A DNA stretch of 64,000 bases from Apostichopus japonicus (GCF_037975245.1 NC_092567.1:22197376-22261375); one strand, 5' to 3'. Shown: positions 1 through 13,945, counted from the stretch's first letter. The notes: generated from the letters alone by a model not told the origin. A program made the numbers and translations.

Positions 1-1659
1 AAATCATTGGTTAAACCCAGGGAAATGAAGGGAATGCACTTCTCTCACTACACCCAACTTGAGCAAATGTACGGGATAGGCCGCTAGGATGTCTAATGAC
101 TTAAAGACTCGCATATACCAATTAGTGACAGCTTGTGGACCTAATCCTTTGTCGCAGGCCGGATTTAAATCTTTCGCGGGCCGGATATGGCTCGTGGACC
201 ATCTATCGAGAATCCCTACTGGATCAGATTTTTGTAATACGCGTTTCCGCTATTTGGTTTTATACTGCATGGCTATTATCACATAAATACTACACAGGGT
301 GTATTACTGACGGTAACCTAAATCGATCGATTGACCAATTTGATCGGAAGTTGATATTCTTAAGTCCTCACCTTTCATACTTATATACTTTCCCATAAAT
401 TATCAGGATAAAACCTATTCATTTCTCATAACTTGTTAATTTCAGATTTTCCTTGTGGGGGAGACAGTCTGCTGTAGACGAAACTGTATAAAGATAAATC
501 CTTGGCAAGAATATGAAATAAATAAATCAATAAAACGAATAGACAGTGAATTTACTTCAATGTGGAGTTACTATTACTGCCCCTATCTTCAGTTTCCCAT
601 AAACTAATATTGTCATGAAAAGTGTGTCGATATATCATATTTTTTAACGAAATGTGCTAAAAACATTATCACCATTGTCAGCCCATTATGTTTGCGTAAC
701 ACCGATAGCTGTGTTATCGTGGAGTATACATATGGTCAGTTTAATTTCAAAGGTACCCGACATTTTGTATATTGCTACAATCGGTTCAATTTCGCGGTTA
801 CCCGATTTATGTTTTACATATTTTTCAAATTCTAGGGTAAGAATGGTAGCGCACGAAAAATGATGATATTCCACCAACGATAAAGATATATTTCTTTGCG
901 AAAATTAAAGGTGAATAGTGCACACTTGTAACTATAAATTTCACCAGCAGAAATTGTTGGATGTTCCCAAATGGTGAATATAAACAGACAGGCTAATGTA
1001 TATCACAGAAACGCCAAACAATCTCTACCCGTGTTTTTTGAATAATTAACGTGAAAAACTTGAGATAATGATAACCGCACGTACATATTGTTGGTCTTAC
1101 CTCTTTGAGATCGCTATTTCATTCAAATTTCATTCAAATTATTTTTTCGGGGGTGGGGAGGGGGAAATTCTCATGTATGAAACATTCTGTCAAATAGTCT
1201 AATAGCCAAACTAGAAACATTGTGGGGCCGGAATTATCAAATTTATGATGCATTTTTTTTTTTTTATTATATTAGGTATTAATGTCATAAACGAGACAGG
1301 TATGTATATTCTCGGTTCGAAGTTTACTGTAGTTCTCATGGTAACACACAAACACAAAATAAAACACGTTTATAGCGACACACACACACCCTTTTTCTGT
1401 ATTATTCATGTTAATGATTAAAGGATGTGTCTTAGAATATGTAACAGGGTTAAACTCTTAAAGTTTTCAATATTAAGAATTATACTTGTTCAAATAAAAA
1501 AAAATTAAAAAAAGTTCTTTTTAACGATATACACATCATCTTGACCACGTTGACTGTTCCCTGGTCTTCATTTTTATATCCATACAAGATTCAAGTGGAA
1601 GGTCTAAATGTCATGACATGGCCTGTAAACTATATATAATACGGTGTCGGACGTTATTT
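1..1659. other. AT-rich non-coding DNA
   Basis: Only simple tracts seen (T run near 1252-1265, CA repeat near 1378-1388). No gene or known repeat recognised; short open frames lack features. Confidence 0.5.
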
Positions 1660-1915
1660 GATGGCATGGTACGTTATGGGTATGGACTCGTATAGGACGA
1701 GTACAGTATGTTTCGATTCGGTATGGTCAGTTGTGGTATTGTGTGGGATGGTATGGGATAATGTGATGTCGAAATAGCTGAAGGATACGGTACCATATCA
1801 TAAGGTAAGATAGCGTATGTTTCGATTCGTTATGGTCAGTTGTATTATGGTATAATGGCATGGGACATCACGTGATATCGAGGAGCCGGTACCAAATGGT
1901 ACGGTACGGTATACT
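1660..1915 (+). repeat. Degenerate GGTATGG/GGTACGG repeat with a 110-bp internal duplication
   Basis: GGTATGG, GGTACG and related words recur throughout. A block containing TATGTTTCGATTCG followed by TATGGTCAGTTGT occurs twice (near 1707 and near 1817), so an approximately 110-bp unit has been duplicated in tandem. No coding potential. Confidence 0.65.
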
Positions 1916-4182
1916 GTGTACTAGTTAAGCGATATCAATAGAGAGGATCTTGTTACAAATGTGTTTTAGTGACTTTAGTCGTGTAGGTTGAATAGGACAG
2001 TAAGGTAATAAGGAAGGGTTGCAGTATAATAAGTCTGGTGTTAGTATATAGCTGGTTAAAGAGATAGAAATTAAGGAATTAAACCGGTGTATTATTAAAC
2101 ATCGCGATATATCTACAGGCCAATGTTTGATACAGTAATCGAAAGAAAACCGTCAAGTTAAATCCCGACAGTATAGCTGTTGTTGTGTCTACTAAAACCG
2201 TGTAATGTTATATGTAGACAGTAGTTTGTCTAAGAAACAAAAAGATAAGTAAATGAATGTAAAATGTTGTCGGTCATTTGCTCTGATCTGTACAAAGTTG
2301 TTTACACACTGATTGTAAAGCACGCCACCCTTTTTGTAATCACAATAAATTGCACTATGCATGAAAACTGAGTCTATACGAGTCTGTCTTCTTCTATGAC
2401 GTGATATATACTACATTATAGATTCTATATAGATCATCTTATACTATCGAGAGCAATCATCAAATTTTGCCTACGATGACGTTGTCCTCCATTGGGCTCA
2501 TCTCTCCTTACGTCACGCACAATGTGGTCATCAACCAGCTTTGTGTGGGGAACGACAACTGTACAGTGCCATCGTCTCACGAGATGGGGTGGGGTATGTT
2601 CTTCACAGGGCAAGAAGAACAATGTGTACTGCATACTAACAGAGGAAATAACGGGGGCATGGGGCGGCTAGGGTTGGTGAGGGGGCAGGGTGGTGTTGTC
2701 TCGTACGGCCACCCCCTATCGTCATCCGCACGCCACGATTGGTCACATTGCATTGCCTTTCTAGACGTTGACATAATTTTTAGTTTGTTTTTAACACCTT
2801 TATGGTTAAAGATCACAAAACTATATTGGTTCCAAATATGCTAGAAGAGTCAAATAATGGTCACATTTGCTCAAAGTTAAAAGATCCACTGTATTTTCAC
2901 CATATTAACATTTTCTATCGCAGAGACGATAAACTATTAGACACTCTGCCAAACATCGGCTACAAAAACTGAAAAACGATTTACTGTTAAACATTCCCTT
3001 CGTTAATGTCGAATAAACAGCAATACAAATGTTTACTGATAGATCCTTCGCCTATATTTATGTAAAATGGTCATTGTTTCCAACATCAGTAGTACATGAT
3101 AATTTTTTGACCATTAGGCTAAGATAATATTTCCTATAACTTCTTTCGATAGAATGTTGAAAAGCAATTGCGCGTGGTTGTTCGTGTGCACAGGTTCCTG
3201 TCTTGTGATTTTGCTCTACCATGGCCATGCATGATGAAGGCAAACTATTATTGAGAGAATGGAGATGAAAGCGAACTCATTCTCATATAGCCCCCTCTTC
3301 AATATCGAACCCTCTTATAGCTTTTCTGTATAGTTTGTACAACCTTTCTAAGTTTCTTTATCATTCCTACATTGTTTTGGAAATTTTATTTAAATAAGGA
3401 GTAATATTTTACACTTAAAGGATCCTTTCAAATTTTCTTTAATTTTTAATAGGACGATTTTACAAACGAAAATGACCTTACGAAGTGAAACCAAGATATT
3501 TTCAGAAATACTATATAAACGACTACTGTATGTAAAGCATACACATATGAACTATGTATTATCTACACATAAACTCCCTGATTGGATCGAAACCATGATC
3601 GCTCTTTAGAGTGACGTCATCCATTATTCAGAAACATTATAATTTCGGAAGATTTCAAAGGATGATCCATATGAACAATTACTTTTCATTTTGACTGCTG
3701 AAAGAGGAACATATTTCTTAGCATACTTGTGAAATTTGCATTGAATTCTAGCGTACGTACAATTTGTATGTACCTGTGTGTTTCTATGATCTCGCACCTA
3801 AATTAATTTCATGTTTACATTTGGTACCAAACCTGTGAACTTCAAATGTTGGTATCTCAATAACACTGAGTAGGAATTGCCTGAAAATGATCACCAGTGC
3901 TATGTTGAGAATATGATGCTCTTTCATAAATACAAAAAGAAATGTACTGCTATTTTTTAAAAGAAAGCATTCTGAACTGATTGTTTCGAACACAAACTTT
4001 CAAGAATACATGTCCGGTCCTTTTCGGTACTGATATGACTAGCACTCCCCCTCCCACTCCCCTCCCCCCACCTGTACCTCCAATGGAAATAAAGGGGAAC
4101 AGGTGGGGGAGGGTTCAAAGGGTCTTGTTCTTTACACAGAATTGTCTTGTAATCGGCCTGTTCTGGACTATGCGTGTATGTA
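1916..4182. other. Non-coding DNA, nothing recognised
   Basis: Contains a TGACGTCA octamer at 3612-3619. The reading frames around 2467-2844 run through G-rich low-complexity sequence and have no protein features. Confidence 0.5.
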
Positions 4183-4412
4183 TGTATAAATTTTAGATCC
4201 TCCTGCAAGCAGGAACTCGCGAAGCCATCATTGGCTTATCAAAGCTGCAAACTGACCGAAGTCAGTCTCTTAGATTCATATTTAACTTCCATGATTATGA
4301 ATTGTCAATGGTCAACAACTCTGTAACTAGACGACATTAATCTTGGAATGACTCGAACTCGGGACCTTATGATTGAAAGACATCGGCGTTAACCACTGAG
4401 CTAACACTCCAT
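4183..4412 (-). mobile_element. tRNA-derived SINE, copy 1 (most complete)
   Basis: Read on the minus strand, it starts with a pol III A-box-like TAGCTCAGTGG (about 4394-4404) and a B-box-like GAGTTCGAGTC (about 4351-4361), then a body matching the copy at 56552-56750 (shared CCAAGAT.AATGT.GTC.AGTTACAGA), and ends with the hairpin-rich tail CGCGAGTTCCTGCTTGCAGG, GATCTAAAAT and TACATAC. The arrangement of tRNA-like head, unrelated body and short repeated tail is that of a tRNA-SINE. No protein encoded. Confidence 0.75.
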
Positions 4413-6724
4413 AGAAAACACTCCTATAGATAGGACTTGTCTCAAACTCGAAATAGTTGGAATCGAGCACAGACTTGTACTCGGATCTAAACTGAACTAT
4501 AATACGTCCCTATTGGATCTGTATAAGTGTTATAACCGACATAGATGATACCTCTGTTTATTATTCATTTAATCACGTCTGAATTTGTAAAGATCTTTTC
4601 CTCTCTCAATTCGAAGTATTAGTTTTTTCTCTTGACATTCTCATATTTATTTTTCTTCTAATTTTTAAAACGTGGCTTTCTGGGAACTGTGTTTTAAAGA
4701 TGTTCTGTCACTTAGCAAAACTTGAAGCAAAACCAAATTGTAATTAAGTCAATGCACTAAATATATAAACAATGCTGTACATAATAATAACTTTATAACC
4801 TATAACAAATTGAAATAAATCTATAATAATAATTATTATAATGATTACGATGATGACGATGATAAAAAAAAAATCCTAAAGTTCATTTTCAGTTTTCTTT
4901 ATTGTTTACCTTTAAAATTGTAAATCGAATTAAGCAAAAAGCAAAAAACAAATGGGTTCACAATATTTGCCAAAATGATGTTTTTGACTACACCGTTAAA
5001 AAGACTGGTAAACAAGTCACACGTTATATAAAATATAAAAAAAATCGGGGACGTTTTTTTTGTACAGTGGTGAATGAGACGTTTTAGCTGTCTACGTTGA
5101 TATTCCCGGGAGGCGTGAGTTTCCTGGGCCTACATCCTCTCTCTTATTAGCTACATCCTGTTAGGCTATCTCAACCCACATTGTTCTGTGTGTTTTGTTG
5201 TTAGTTTTCAGATTTGTCCTATAGTACAGTCATCGCCCGTATACCGTGGAATAGTGTTGTAGAATATAATGACATTGCTAATTGTATAGGTTATATAGGC
5301 AAACTTAAAGCTATAGAATGTATGGAATGTATACCGCAATATGAAGTTCCCAGAAATTCTTCAACGGAGAGTTAAGTTGGGTGTGGGGGAGGGGGGGGCA
5401 GAGGGACACGTGCCCCGCAAAAGTGCCCTTTTTCACGAGTTGCTCTTTTTGGTAATATAAGTACCCCGTTTCCCTATTTTTAATTAAAAGTTCCATTTGG
5501 GGAGAGCAAATTAAAGATAGAAACGTACTTGAAATTGTGACCTGTTATTGCAGGGAGCATTCAAATACTGGAATTGATGGTACGGAATTCATGCACAGAA
5601 GGTCCATTTCGTCTGAAAGGTTTGAGTCAAATTTGAGGTAAGATGCCGTTAAAGCTCCTCAAAGCTCCCTCCCACTCTTCCATTATCCCTGATCATTTTA
5701 TCTAAGCATACACTCTATTACTTTAACTACACTAAAATCTATGTTTTAGAATAGACATTTAGCAACTTGCCAAATAAGGAGAAAGCCAAGTCATTCTAAA
5801 CCAAATAGATACCTTTGTTCTATCCAACCATACATCATTATTACATGTTATGGTCGGAGACACACAAAGATCCCAACCCAACACAACAACATAACACATC
5901 GCAGCTTTAATGATCTTGTGAATGAAAAGTCTTAAGTGGGAATGAAAGAAATATAACGAGCGTGAAATTTGGAAAGGAGGTTATGAAGAATCTCTTTAGT
6001 GTATGAATAACGCTCAATTAAAGTGACATAAATATGTGTCGACTAATATATAGAAAGGAGTAAATGGAGAGAGAGGAGGGGGGGGGGGGTGTAGAGTAAA
6101 CATAAATTCTTGTCTCGTGTTGTTGCATGCATCATCTTGTGGAAAAGATGCAAAAAACAAGTTGGCGTAACAACAGTTGGCATGTAAATGAAGAAGGTTC
6201 GTATTTAAAAAATATTGAACGGAATTACACTATTCATTAAACGTTAATTTAAAGTTCATCCCGCGACAGAAACTCTTTAAGATGGCGTCTGGTCAAATGT
6301 TATCTCCTTCTGATTGACATTCGGTTGGTTTGTTTCAACCCCCCCCCCCCTAACACCGGATCGTATACCACCTCCCCTCCCCCCCCTCATATCCCTACTG
6401 TACCATCCCATTCCAGATTCCAGAAAATTTGGCTGTGCAGTCATTTTCCGGGGCGTTTTTCTGTTGCTCTGTCGGTCTGGAGCAAATAATATAATATTCC
6501 TCCTACAACATTTCTAGAGTTTAATTTATTTTCAACCGGTTATGATTCATATACGCCCTTTCCTTGCCAACCAAATAGTGCGCGGTGTTGTGTAACCGGC
6601 CTGCTACATGTGACGTTACCAATGTGTTATACAATATTGTTCACTTTTACTATATAGGCTACAATACTCTGGTTTGATCAGGGAAGGTAGAAGGCTGATA
6701 TATCGATTGTACGTATGCTCTTGT
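4413..6724. other. Non-coding DNA with simple repeats
   Basis: ATA/ATG-type microsatellite at about 4818-4863, G runs near 5390 and 6078, C runs near 6340 and 6378. No gene recognised. Confidence 0.5.
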
Positions 6725-7112
6725 ACTCGAACCCCTGCAGTTGTACTCATACTCAGGCTGTTGTACTCGTGCTGATGCTGTTATATCATACTCATGCTAT
6801 TGTACTCATATATACTCATGCTATTGTACGTGTGCTCATACCAAGGTATATTCTACTTGTACTCATGCTATTGTACTTGTGCTCATGATGTTGTATCATA
6901 CTCATGCTATTGTACTCATATAAACTCATGCTACTGTACGTGTACTCATACCAAGGTATATTGTACTTGTACTCATACTCATGCTGTTGTACTTGTGCTC
7001 ATACTGTTGTACTCATACTCATGCTATTGTACTCATACTCATATTAATGCTGTTGTACGTGTACTCATACCAAGGTATATTCTACTTGTACTCGTGCTCA
7101 TGCTGTTGTACC
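6725..7112 (+). repeat. GTACTCAT minisatellite array, forward copy
   Basis: Built from short words (TTGTACTCATACTCATGCT and variants). A higher-order unit of about 111-119 bp is visible: the phrase CTCATACCAAGGTATATT recurs near 6834, 6946 and 7066. The long reading frames here are by-products of the repeat, giving Tyr/Ser/Cys-rich periodic translations. The same repeat is found inverted at 33878-34146. Confidence 0.9.
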
Positions 7113-8134
7113 CTCATTATAGACGTTTGACGTATAGTGACAGTAAACGTTGATCTCCGATATATGAATGAATCAGGATGAATGAAATTAATAAGTTTAA
7201 AAGTTACGTCAATTTTTTTTAGATACAGACAGAAGTATTAACTTAATAAGCTATCAAATAGATTGTCTGTAAACCGGGGGATCCCCGCCTAAATTAAATA
7301 CTTTGAGTGTAATTCCCGAAAAAGAAGCATTTAATTTTAACTCCATGGTAGATACCGGATTGGCTTAATGAGTATGCAAACTGAATCGACATAAAGTCAC
7401 GTGATTTAATCGAAATGCAAAACGGAACGGGAAAGCGTGAAGCCTTGTTAAGTAATTACGCCTGCTAGGCCATATAGGTGGACAAATAGTTAAATGGGGG
7501 AATACCCAACTAAATAACAAAGAAAGAGATAATTGAGTTTGGAAGGAGCAAATTATTAGTTTAAATTAGTGCCCGCGAACTTCTTTCGCCTCTTTAGGTT
7601 TAAAGACAGGGCACGCTTTTATCGTTACAGCTTGTTTCTTGGGTGTTCGTGTGTGTTTGGGTGGGTCTGTTTCTAGGTGTGTGTGTTTCAGTAAGTTAGT
7701 AGGGCTTGAACTATATAATTCAATTATCATAATAATGGGCTGAATTATATAATTATTAAAATCATTGTAAATTCGCTTGTTTTATATATGAGACACACAC
7801 TGGTTTCGTTAACAGGAAATTAATATATATATATAGATACTGTATGATACTGCTGATTCAATGTAATGTATATGACCGCGAGCTAGCCATTGAGAAAGAA
7901 TATATTACCAAAGAATATGGAACATTTTTGAAATATACTACCTCTTTAAATTATTCTTCATTATTTTTGAGCTGCAAAATAGCCACACATAAAAAAAATA
8001 GCTACTGTAAATATCGACGAATTTGTGTAACTTTCATACGCAATCATTTTTCACAAAATATTTAAATAGCTTGTTAAAAAACTAGAGTCTCTAAGCTTGA
8101 TGAAGGAGAATGACGTGATTTAAGAAAAAACAAA

Positions 8135-8175
8135 CAAATAAATAAATAAATAATTAAATAAATAAATAAATATTC
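8135..8175. repeat. (AAAT)n microsatellite
   Basis: AAATAAATAAATAAAT-type tract, interrupted once. Confidence 0.8.
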
Positions 8176-8874
8176 AAACAGCTAAAGGACCATTTGGACG
8201 GGGAACGTTTTAAGAGTAATCAAACTTTACAGATCTGCGTCATATTAAGACTTAGTTTACTGTAATGGCACGTTAGAGCTACCGTTTATTTCTGCCCTTT
8301 ACTCTGTATGGCCATGTATCTACCTGTATGTGTAAATATATATGTATGTGTTAAATCTCCATCACGTAATTAGAGCGGCGTTGTCACGCTGCTCAGTAAA
8401 TATTCCGTTGACTCTTTATCAATTAACGTCAATGGGTGAACGGGTGTCGAACAGTTGCTTTATCGATTTAGCCCCGGTCGAACCTTCCGAAAATATTTTA
8501 ATTCAACATTCCTCGCCTATGTGTTAGACGGGTTCACCTTCCCCCCAAAACATGTATATGGAATTGATGTGTAATCAGCACAGTAGGATACAAATCACAC
8601 CATAGCTGTGTAAATTAAATTCATGCCTCTTACCCCCGTCTCTGTAACCGACTGGACGGATACTGGTCTTCGTGAGCATCCAAATAACGTTTAACTAACT
8701 ATAAACTCGTTCAAGTCTTTACCTTTAAAAAATATTTAAAAAAAAATAATAATAATAATAAAAAATAAAAAAATCATTTTCGAATTTTGAAATTTCAACG
8801 ATGACATATCTTACAATATCGTCATAAATACATAAAAAAAAATAGTAGTGTTCAAAATGTACATACTACACCTG

Positions 8875-9120
8875 AAAAATATATCAATGTTTACTGTCCG
8901 AATATGATTGGAGGATCATACTTTAATATGATAACTACATCAATGTTTCTGTTCAAAAGGGGGTATAATACTTGAGATAAATTTATCACGGTTACTGTTC
9001 AATAAGTGAACAATATTATATGATTAATATAAAACTATTACTGTTCACAAAGTGAACAATATTTTATGATAAATATATCACTGTTACTGTTCAAATGGTG
9101 GATAATACTTATGATTAATT
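8875..9120 (+). repeat. Diverged tandem repeat, about 60-bp unit
   Basis: Four imperfect units share ATCA.TGTTACTGTTCA, a GGTG or AGTGAACAATA step and a TATGATAA end (for example near 8885, 8938, 8985, 9037 and 9078). Strong divergence suggests an old array. Non-coding. Confidence 0.65.
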
Positions 9121-9303
9121 TTCAAATTGCAACATTTTCCTTGACGAAAATTCACCATATTTTGTTCTGCATAATGTGGTCGGTAAAGACTTAAATCTCA
9201 GAACTTCAGTCGTCAAAAATTAACGTGTAGTCGAAGTCTTTTTTTTATATTTAATTGGGAAGAACATGACCACTTCCCTGGGTCCAGGTTCACGCGTTCA
9301 CGT

Positions 9304-9545
9304 TCACTGAACGACTAAACGAATGAACGAACGAGCGAACGAGCGAACGAACGAACGAACGAACGAACGAACGAACGAACGAACGAACGAACGAACGAAT
9401 GAACGAATGAACGAATGTACCAATGAACGAACAAAAGAATGAACGAATGAACGAAGGGACGAATAAACGAACGAACGAACGACCGAACGACCGAACGACC
9501 AAACGAATGAACGACCGAACGAATGCCAACGAATGCCAACGAATG
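9304..9545. repeat. (CGAA)n microsatellite, degenerating to (CGAAYGAA)n
   Basis: An uninterrupted CGAA core at about 9325-9398 is flanked by variant units (GAATGAAC, GACCGAAC, GAATGCCAAC). The overlapping Arg/Ser/Phe-rich minus-strand frames of up to 146 codons are translations of this repeat, not genes. Confidence 0.95.
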
Positions 9546-12500
9546 ATAGCTGAGCTAAAACAAATTCTGTTAATTTTATGTATACAGCAGAGCACCCTTG
9601 TATGAAATACAACAACATTTGTCCTTGACAAATTTGTATTATATTTATTGTACAACACGGACTGATAACAGGATTCTGTAACAGTCTACAACAAATCAAC
9701 ATTAATTTTGCGTTTAAGTTAATATTTAATTTGAATCTCACCAAAATTCAAGGGGGGTGAAAAGGGGGGGGGGAATCATATAGAGAAAGAAATATGATGC
9801 TTAAGAAGAGAACAAAACAAAACAAACATATTCTATTGTTTTAAAAATTGTAAAAATAGGATGGCTTCGAAAATGGTTCATGTGACATGTAATACAAGGT
9901 GTCGAACGGTTTTATCTTTCATTTGGTTCCCGATAATAACTCACGTGTGGTCCGTTAATACAAGTCGTCGTCCATCGTGTGAGATTAAAACTGGTAACAA
10001 CTTTGCACCTGCTTAAAAGTTACCTGACATTACTTTGGAGACAGTTCTGCCTCTCATCTCATCCCAAAGGGGTCACGCCCTGACAAATTTGATGAGTTCT
10101 TAGATACAAGAATATCTCGTTCGAATATGATTCGAAAAAAGAAAAGTTGTAAATTTTGTCATGAACACAACATAGTGGGAAACGGTGTTATCGCAAATAT
10201 ACCTTTTTAAAAATAAATCTACGGTAGTGCTTACAGAACATGTTCACTTAGGTCGTACCATACTTGCTCGGTGATGTTTTGGTGATAAGTAATAGCACTT
10301 TGAGTTACTTGATGTTATACTATACAATTACCTTCTACAGCGGGAGAAATTTTTATTTTATTTTATACAGAAACAGTTCTTGTTGAATTGTATGATCAAC
10401 AGAGCAACAATAATTGGAACTTGCAATTTTACGATCACGTATCCTTGAAAAACAAAATTATTCAATTAGAAGAAAGTAATGCATTATTCTGTTTCTTCGA
10501 TCAGTGAGCAATTTTACTCATAACGTGTAACATTTTTCATATTTCGATATGATACTTGCCGATTCACGTACTTTTATCCCCTTCTTCTTACACTTGACAC
10601 TGAATGGAACTAAAAAGCTACCGTCGTTTCCAAATCTCACGAAACTTGCCCGAAGGTTTGAACACATGCCGTTTTTCCATTAAAGAAAACGGCTGGTGAC
10701 ACTCTAACGTACTAAGATCGTCTTACCGAGTTGATCCCGCGGGATCTGGCCCGTGACTCTACGTACCCTCTATAGTTAACACTCCGGAGGTACAAGGGGT
10801 GTAGGCAGATATGTAGAGAATTTGCCGCAGGGGCAAAAGCATATAAGGGAGAGGAAAGTACAGCGCGTGGGGTCATTCATTGACAATCCATTTTCTCTTA
10901 TAACTCTGGTCGAAAATCGGGGTCGCAAAAGTGCACATTTTGAGGCTTTCGGGGGGAATTTAGTGGTGTCACGAGGAATGGTATACATGTGACAGGAATT
11001 CACGAAATTATGTTTGGGATATCGCTGAAATATTCATCAAATCATAATTTTCCTACATCACCAGTATATCCATATCGGTAGCCTAATATTAGTTTGATTT
11101 GCAGTTGTCCATTAATCATGATCTTATAAATATAACTGAACTTTTAATAATCCGTCACAATCAAGTATCAAAGGTCCCTTTAATCAAAGGGACTGGAGAG
11201 TAAAAAATATACACCACCGTGAAGTCGGTTTCCCCAGAAGCTTCATTTAATGCAAAGGAGAAATACACAACATCTGTAGAGTTTTCAACTAGTTACAACC
11301 ACGTCACACGTCGCATGTTGTTCATACTAGTTATATACAACTCACACATTTACGTGTAAGGTACAGCGTTGCTCAATGCGACTTGCAACTCTGTACATTC
11401 TTCCACACACCTGCTACATATTTGATCGAACGGTATGTAGAGAATGACCACAGTAACGTCACATACACGGAACCCATTGGTCAACGTAACACCGGTCAAC
11501 GACTCCCACCAATCTAGTGACGGACAAAATGACGTCACCATCAGCCGTTGCACCGACGATATCGGTCGCAATCGTTCCGCCGAGCTTTTAAAATATGTAA
11601 TCGTTCAAAAAGTTGGGTGTCCTACGTATGGGGATCTCTAGCCACGCCCTAAGTCAATAGAGGGCGTTGTCATATCGGTCTTTTCTCGATCCGCGAAACT
11701 GCATATATGATAGCGCCCCCTGCATAACGCTGAATATCACCATTATGTATACACCACAGAATCAGCCAGATTTCGTCGTCACATTAATCACCACAGTCGT
11801 TCATTTTTGTATTTGCTGTTGACAATTACGCACTGTAACCCGTGCCTAGTCGCCTTGAATACGCTAAGACCCCCCCCCCCCCAACTGGATTAACGCTGAG
11901 GCCTTGCGCCCTTAGTGTCTCTTTCGTCTGCATTTTACAGGAAATGTGTCATTGATTCATCTAAGCGGCATTGGCTGGCTCTCTCTCTCTCATTGGTTAC
12001 CCAAACTCCCTTAACCCATTCTTTTCTGCCTTCCACGGGCTAACATAACGTGAACGTAATTAACGCACAGTATTAAACAACACAACCACGCAATCTGTTG
12101 ACAATGCATGTGAACTACATAGAAACCGAGAACAAATGTATAATTAGCAACAACTTTTTTACAAGTAGTTTAGTTTTTGCGTTTGTAATCCCGTGTAAAG
12201 CATTTGGATACCAAGGAACATCTAGCGTGCAATCAGCAGTTTGTATCTGCCTAGACTGATCTTACACCAGTCTCGCTTCGCGGATAATGGCTTCGCTCCA
12301 TGAGGCGGTCAGACCCAGCGTGTGGCAACCGGCACGCACGGCAGGCGAAGCACTCCTCTCCCGCCCGGGGTCGTGACATGAAGAAACTTCGAATACATGT
12401 AAACAAGTTAGCGAAACATCAAACAGACAATATGGGATACCATCTCGGGCTTACAAGAGAAAAAAAATTATGAAAAATGAAATTCGATCGCTCTATTTTT

Positions 12501-13766
12501 GTTTATCCACTCTCCGGTAGCCAAAACACAAATCGTGGAGGTCTAAGCCATTGATTTCTTGCCAGTTCGCTATTAAACGTATGCGGTGTCCAGTCTGTTA
12601 AACTTTCTTAAATCCCGACTGACCACACGGCCATGGGAGATGAATGGAAATGGTCTAATATGTTCAGACCATCAAACTGTCGGATTCCATTGGTTTATTA
12701 AACTTGATATTAAATCTAAACCGTCAAAAGTGCTCAGAAAATATTTATCGTAATAAAGGATATAGCAACTTCATTCGAGCAGAACGAATTTCGTCGTTTC
12801 TGGTCACACGGTTTAATACTACTGCCAGCTGATTTATTTAACAACACATTTACAGTTAAACTTATAATTCAGGAGAAAGATAAATGTTGTTTGTTTGAAT
12901 CATTTATTTTACTTATTTCCCGGAGCGGGGGGGGGGTGGTACGTGGGGGGATACAACTAGCGTAGCACAAGCAATATTTGATGCTGTCACGCATCATGTC
13001 TAGTGTGCCCCTCTCGGCCAAAATGAAGTAATAAACTTGTCGTTATAAGGTTCCGTTTCTACCTCGTGAACTGACCCTATTTGTGCTTCCCTATCAACAA
13101 ACATAGCATATTAATTGAGATGAGATGTAGCATCATATTTCTCTCTTGACAAAATGTTAATTTATAACATCCATGTCATTTTTTTATGTGGTAAACTATA
13201 TAGGAACCCAGTCAGACTGACCAATAAGTTTTCCTTTATCTTGTAAAGAGTTATTAGTTATTATCATTTTAATAAATAATATTAAAATGCCACCAGCACT
13301 TTATAAATACAAAACAAATTCTTTCAGCAGTCCATTACGTATAAAAGTCATCGTTGTGAAAATAACTTATCGAACCTTCGATATGTCTATATGTTCTAAT
13401 TGAAAGTTAAAATAGTGGCAATATATCTGTGAGGAGAACTTCTTGGCTAAAGATTGGTATTGTTCTATTCGTCAGCTTTGGTCCCAAAGGAGTGGTAGTT
13501 TGAATTGAACTCATAGCAAACGCAATATTAATAGTTATAATCGTCTGTGAGTATTCATGATGAAAAACGACTGGTTAGGTTGCACAATGGGCATGAACTG
13601 TGGTAGGCTATCAGTCGATCACGTGATATTCGTTTCCTATTGGTGCTTTGAGTGACGAGGGAAACGAAAAACCGCCGGCACATTAAAAGAGACACTTCGT
13701 TTATGACGTCATCAGTGTCATTAATCATAGCTTTGTTTTTAATTTGATAGTATAATTAGGTAGTAA
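9546..13766. other. Non-coding DNA downstream of Alx1
   Basis: Includes a perfect 14-bp palindrome GATCCCGCGGGATC (10733-10746), a small hairpin GTCCCTTT-aatc-AAAGGGAC (11174-11193), a CRE octamer (11530-11537), a C13 run (11870-11882) and the CpG-rich patch at 12.3 kb. No coding exon recognised. Confidence 0.5.
12255..12370. other. Short GC- and CpG-rich island
   Basis: About 115 bp with many CpG dinucleotides (CTTCGCGG, GGCACGCACGGCAGGCG, CCGCCCGGGGTCG) in otherwise AT-rich DNA. No open frame with recognisable content and no convincing tRNA fold. Its role is unknown; it could be a regulatory element or an old repeat fragment. Confidence 0.4.
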
Positions 13767-13945
13767 ATTTCATTCATGATGAGGTAGCGTTTGATGAGAC
13801 ACGCTGGGAATGTAGACTCGAATTAGTGTATTGGATGCGCATCCTATTACTTTCGCGCACGTATAGGCATGCGCATCCAATACACTACTTCGAGTCTACA
13901 TTCCCAGCGTGTTTCATCGAACGCTACCTTGATCATGAATGAAAT
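13767..13945. mobile_element. 179-bp foldback element (MITE-like or hairpin-forming)
   Basis: The left arm 13767-13842 and right arm 13869-13945 are near-perfect reverse complements (for example TGTAGACTCGAA and TTCGAGTCTACA; GGTAGCG and CGCTACC). The complementarity continues inward as CCTAT/ATAGG, leaving a loop of about 15 nt. There is no transposase. A foldback MITE is likely, but no clear target-site duplication was seen. Confidence 0.75.

Noticed and set aside
6741-7153. Tyr/Cys/Ser-rich frame of 119 codons
   Set aside because: Periodic translation of the GTACTCAT satellite; the same pattern appears in all frames of the inverted array at 33840-34171.
9290-9744. Minus-strand frames of 74-146 codons rich in Arg, Ser, Phe and Val
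   Set aside because: They are translations of the (CGAA)n microsatellite in three frames.
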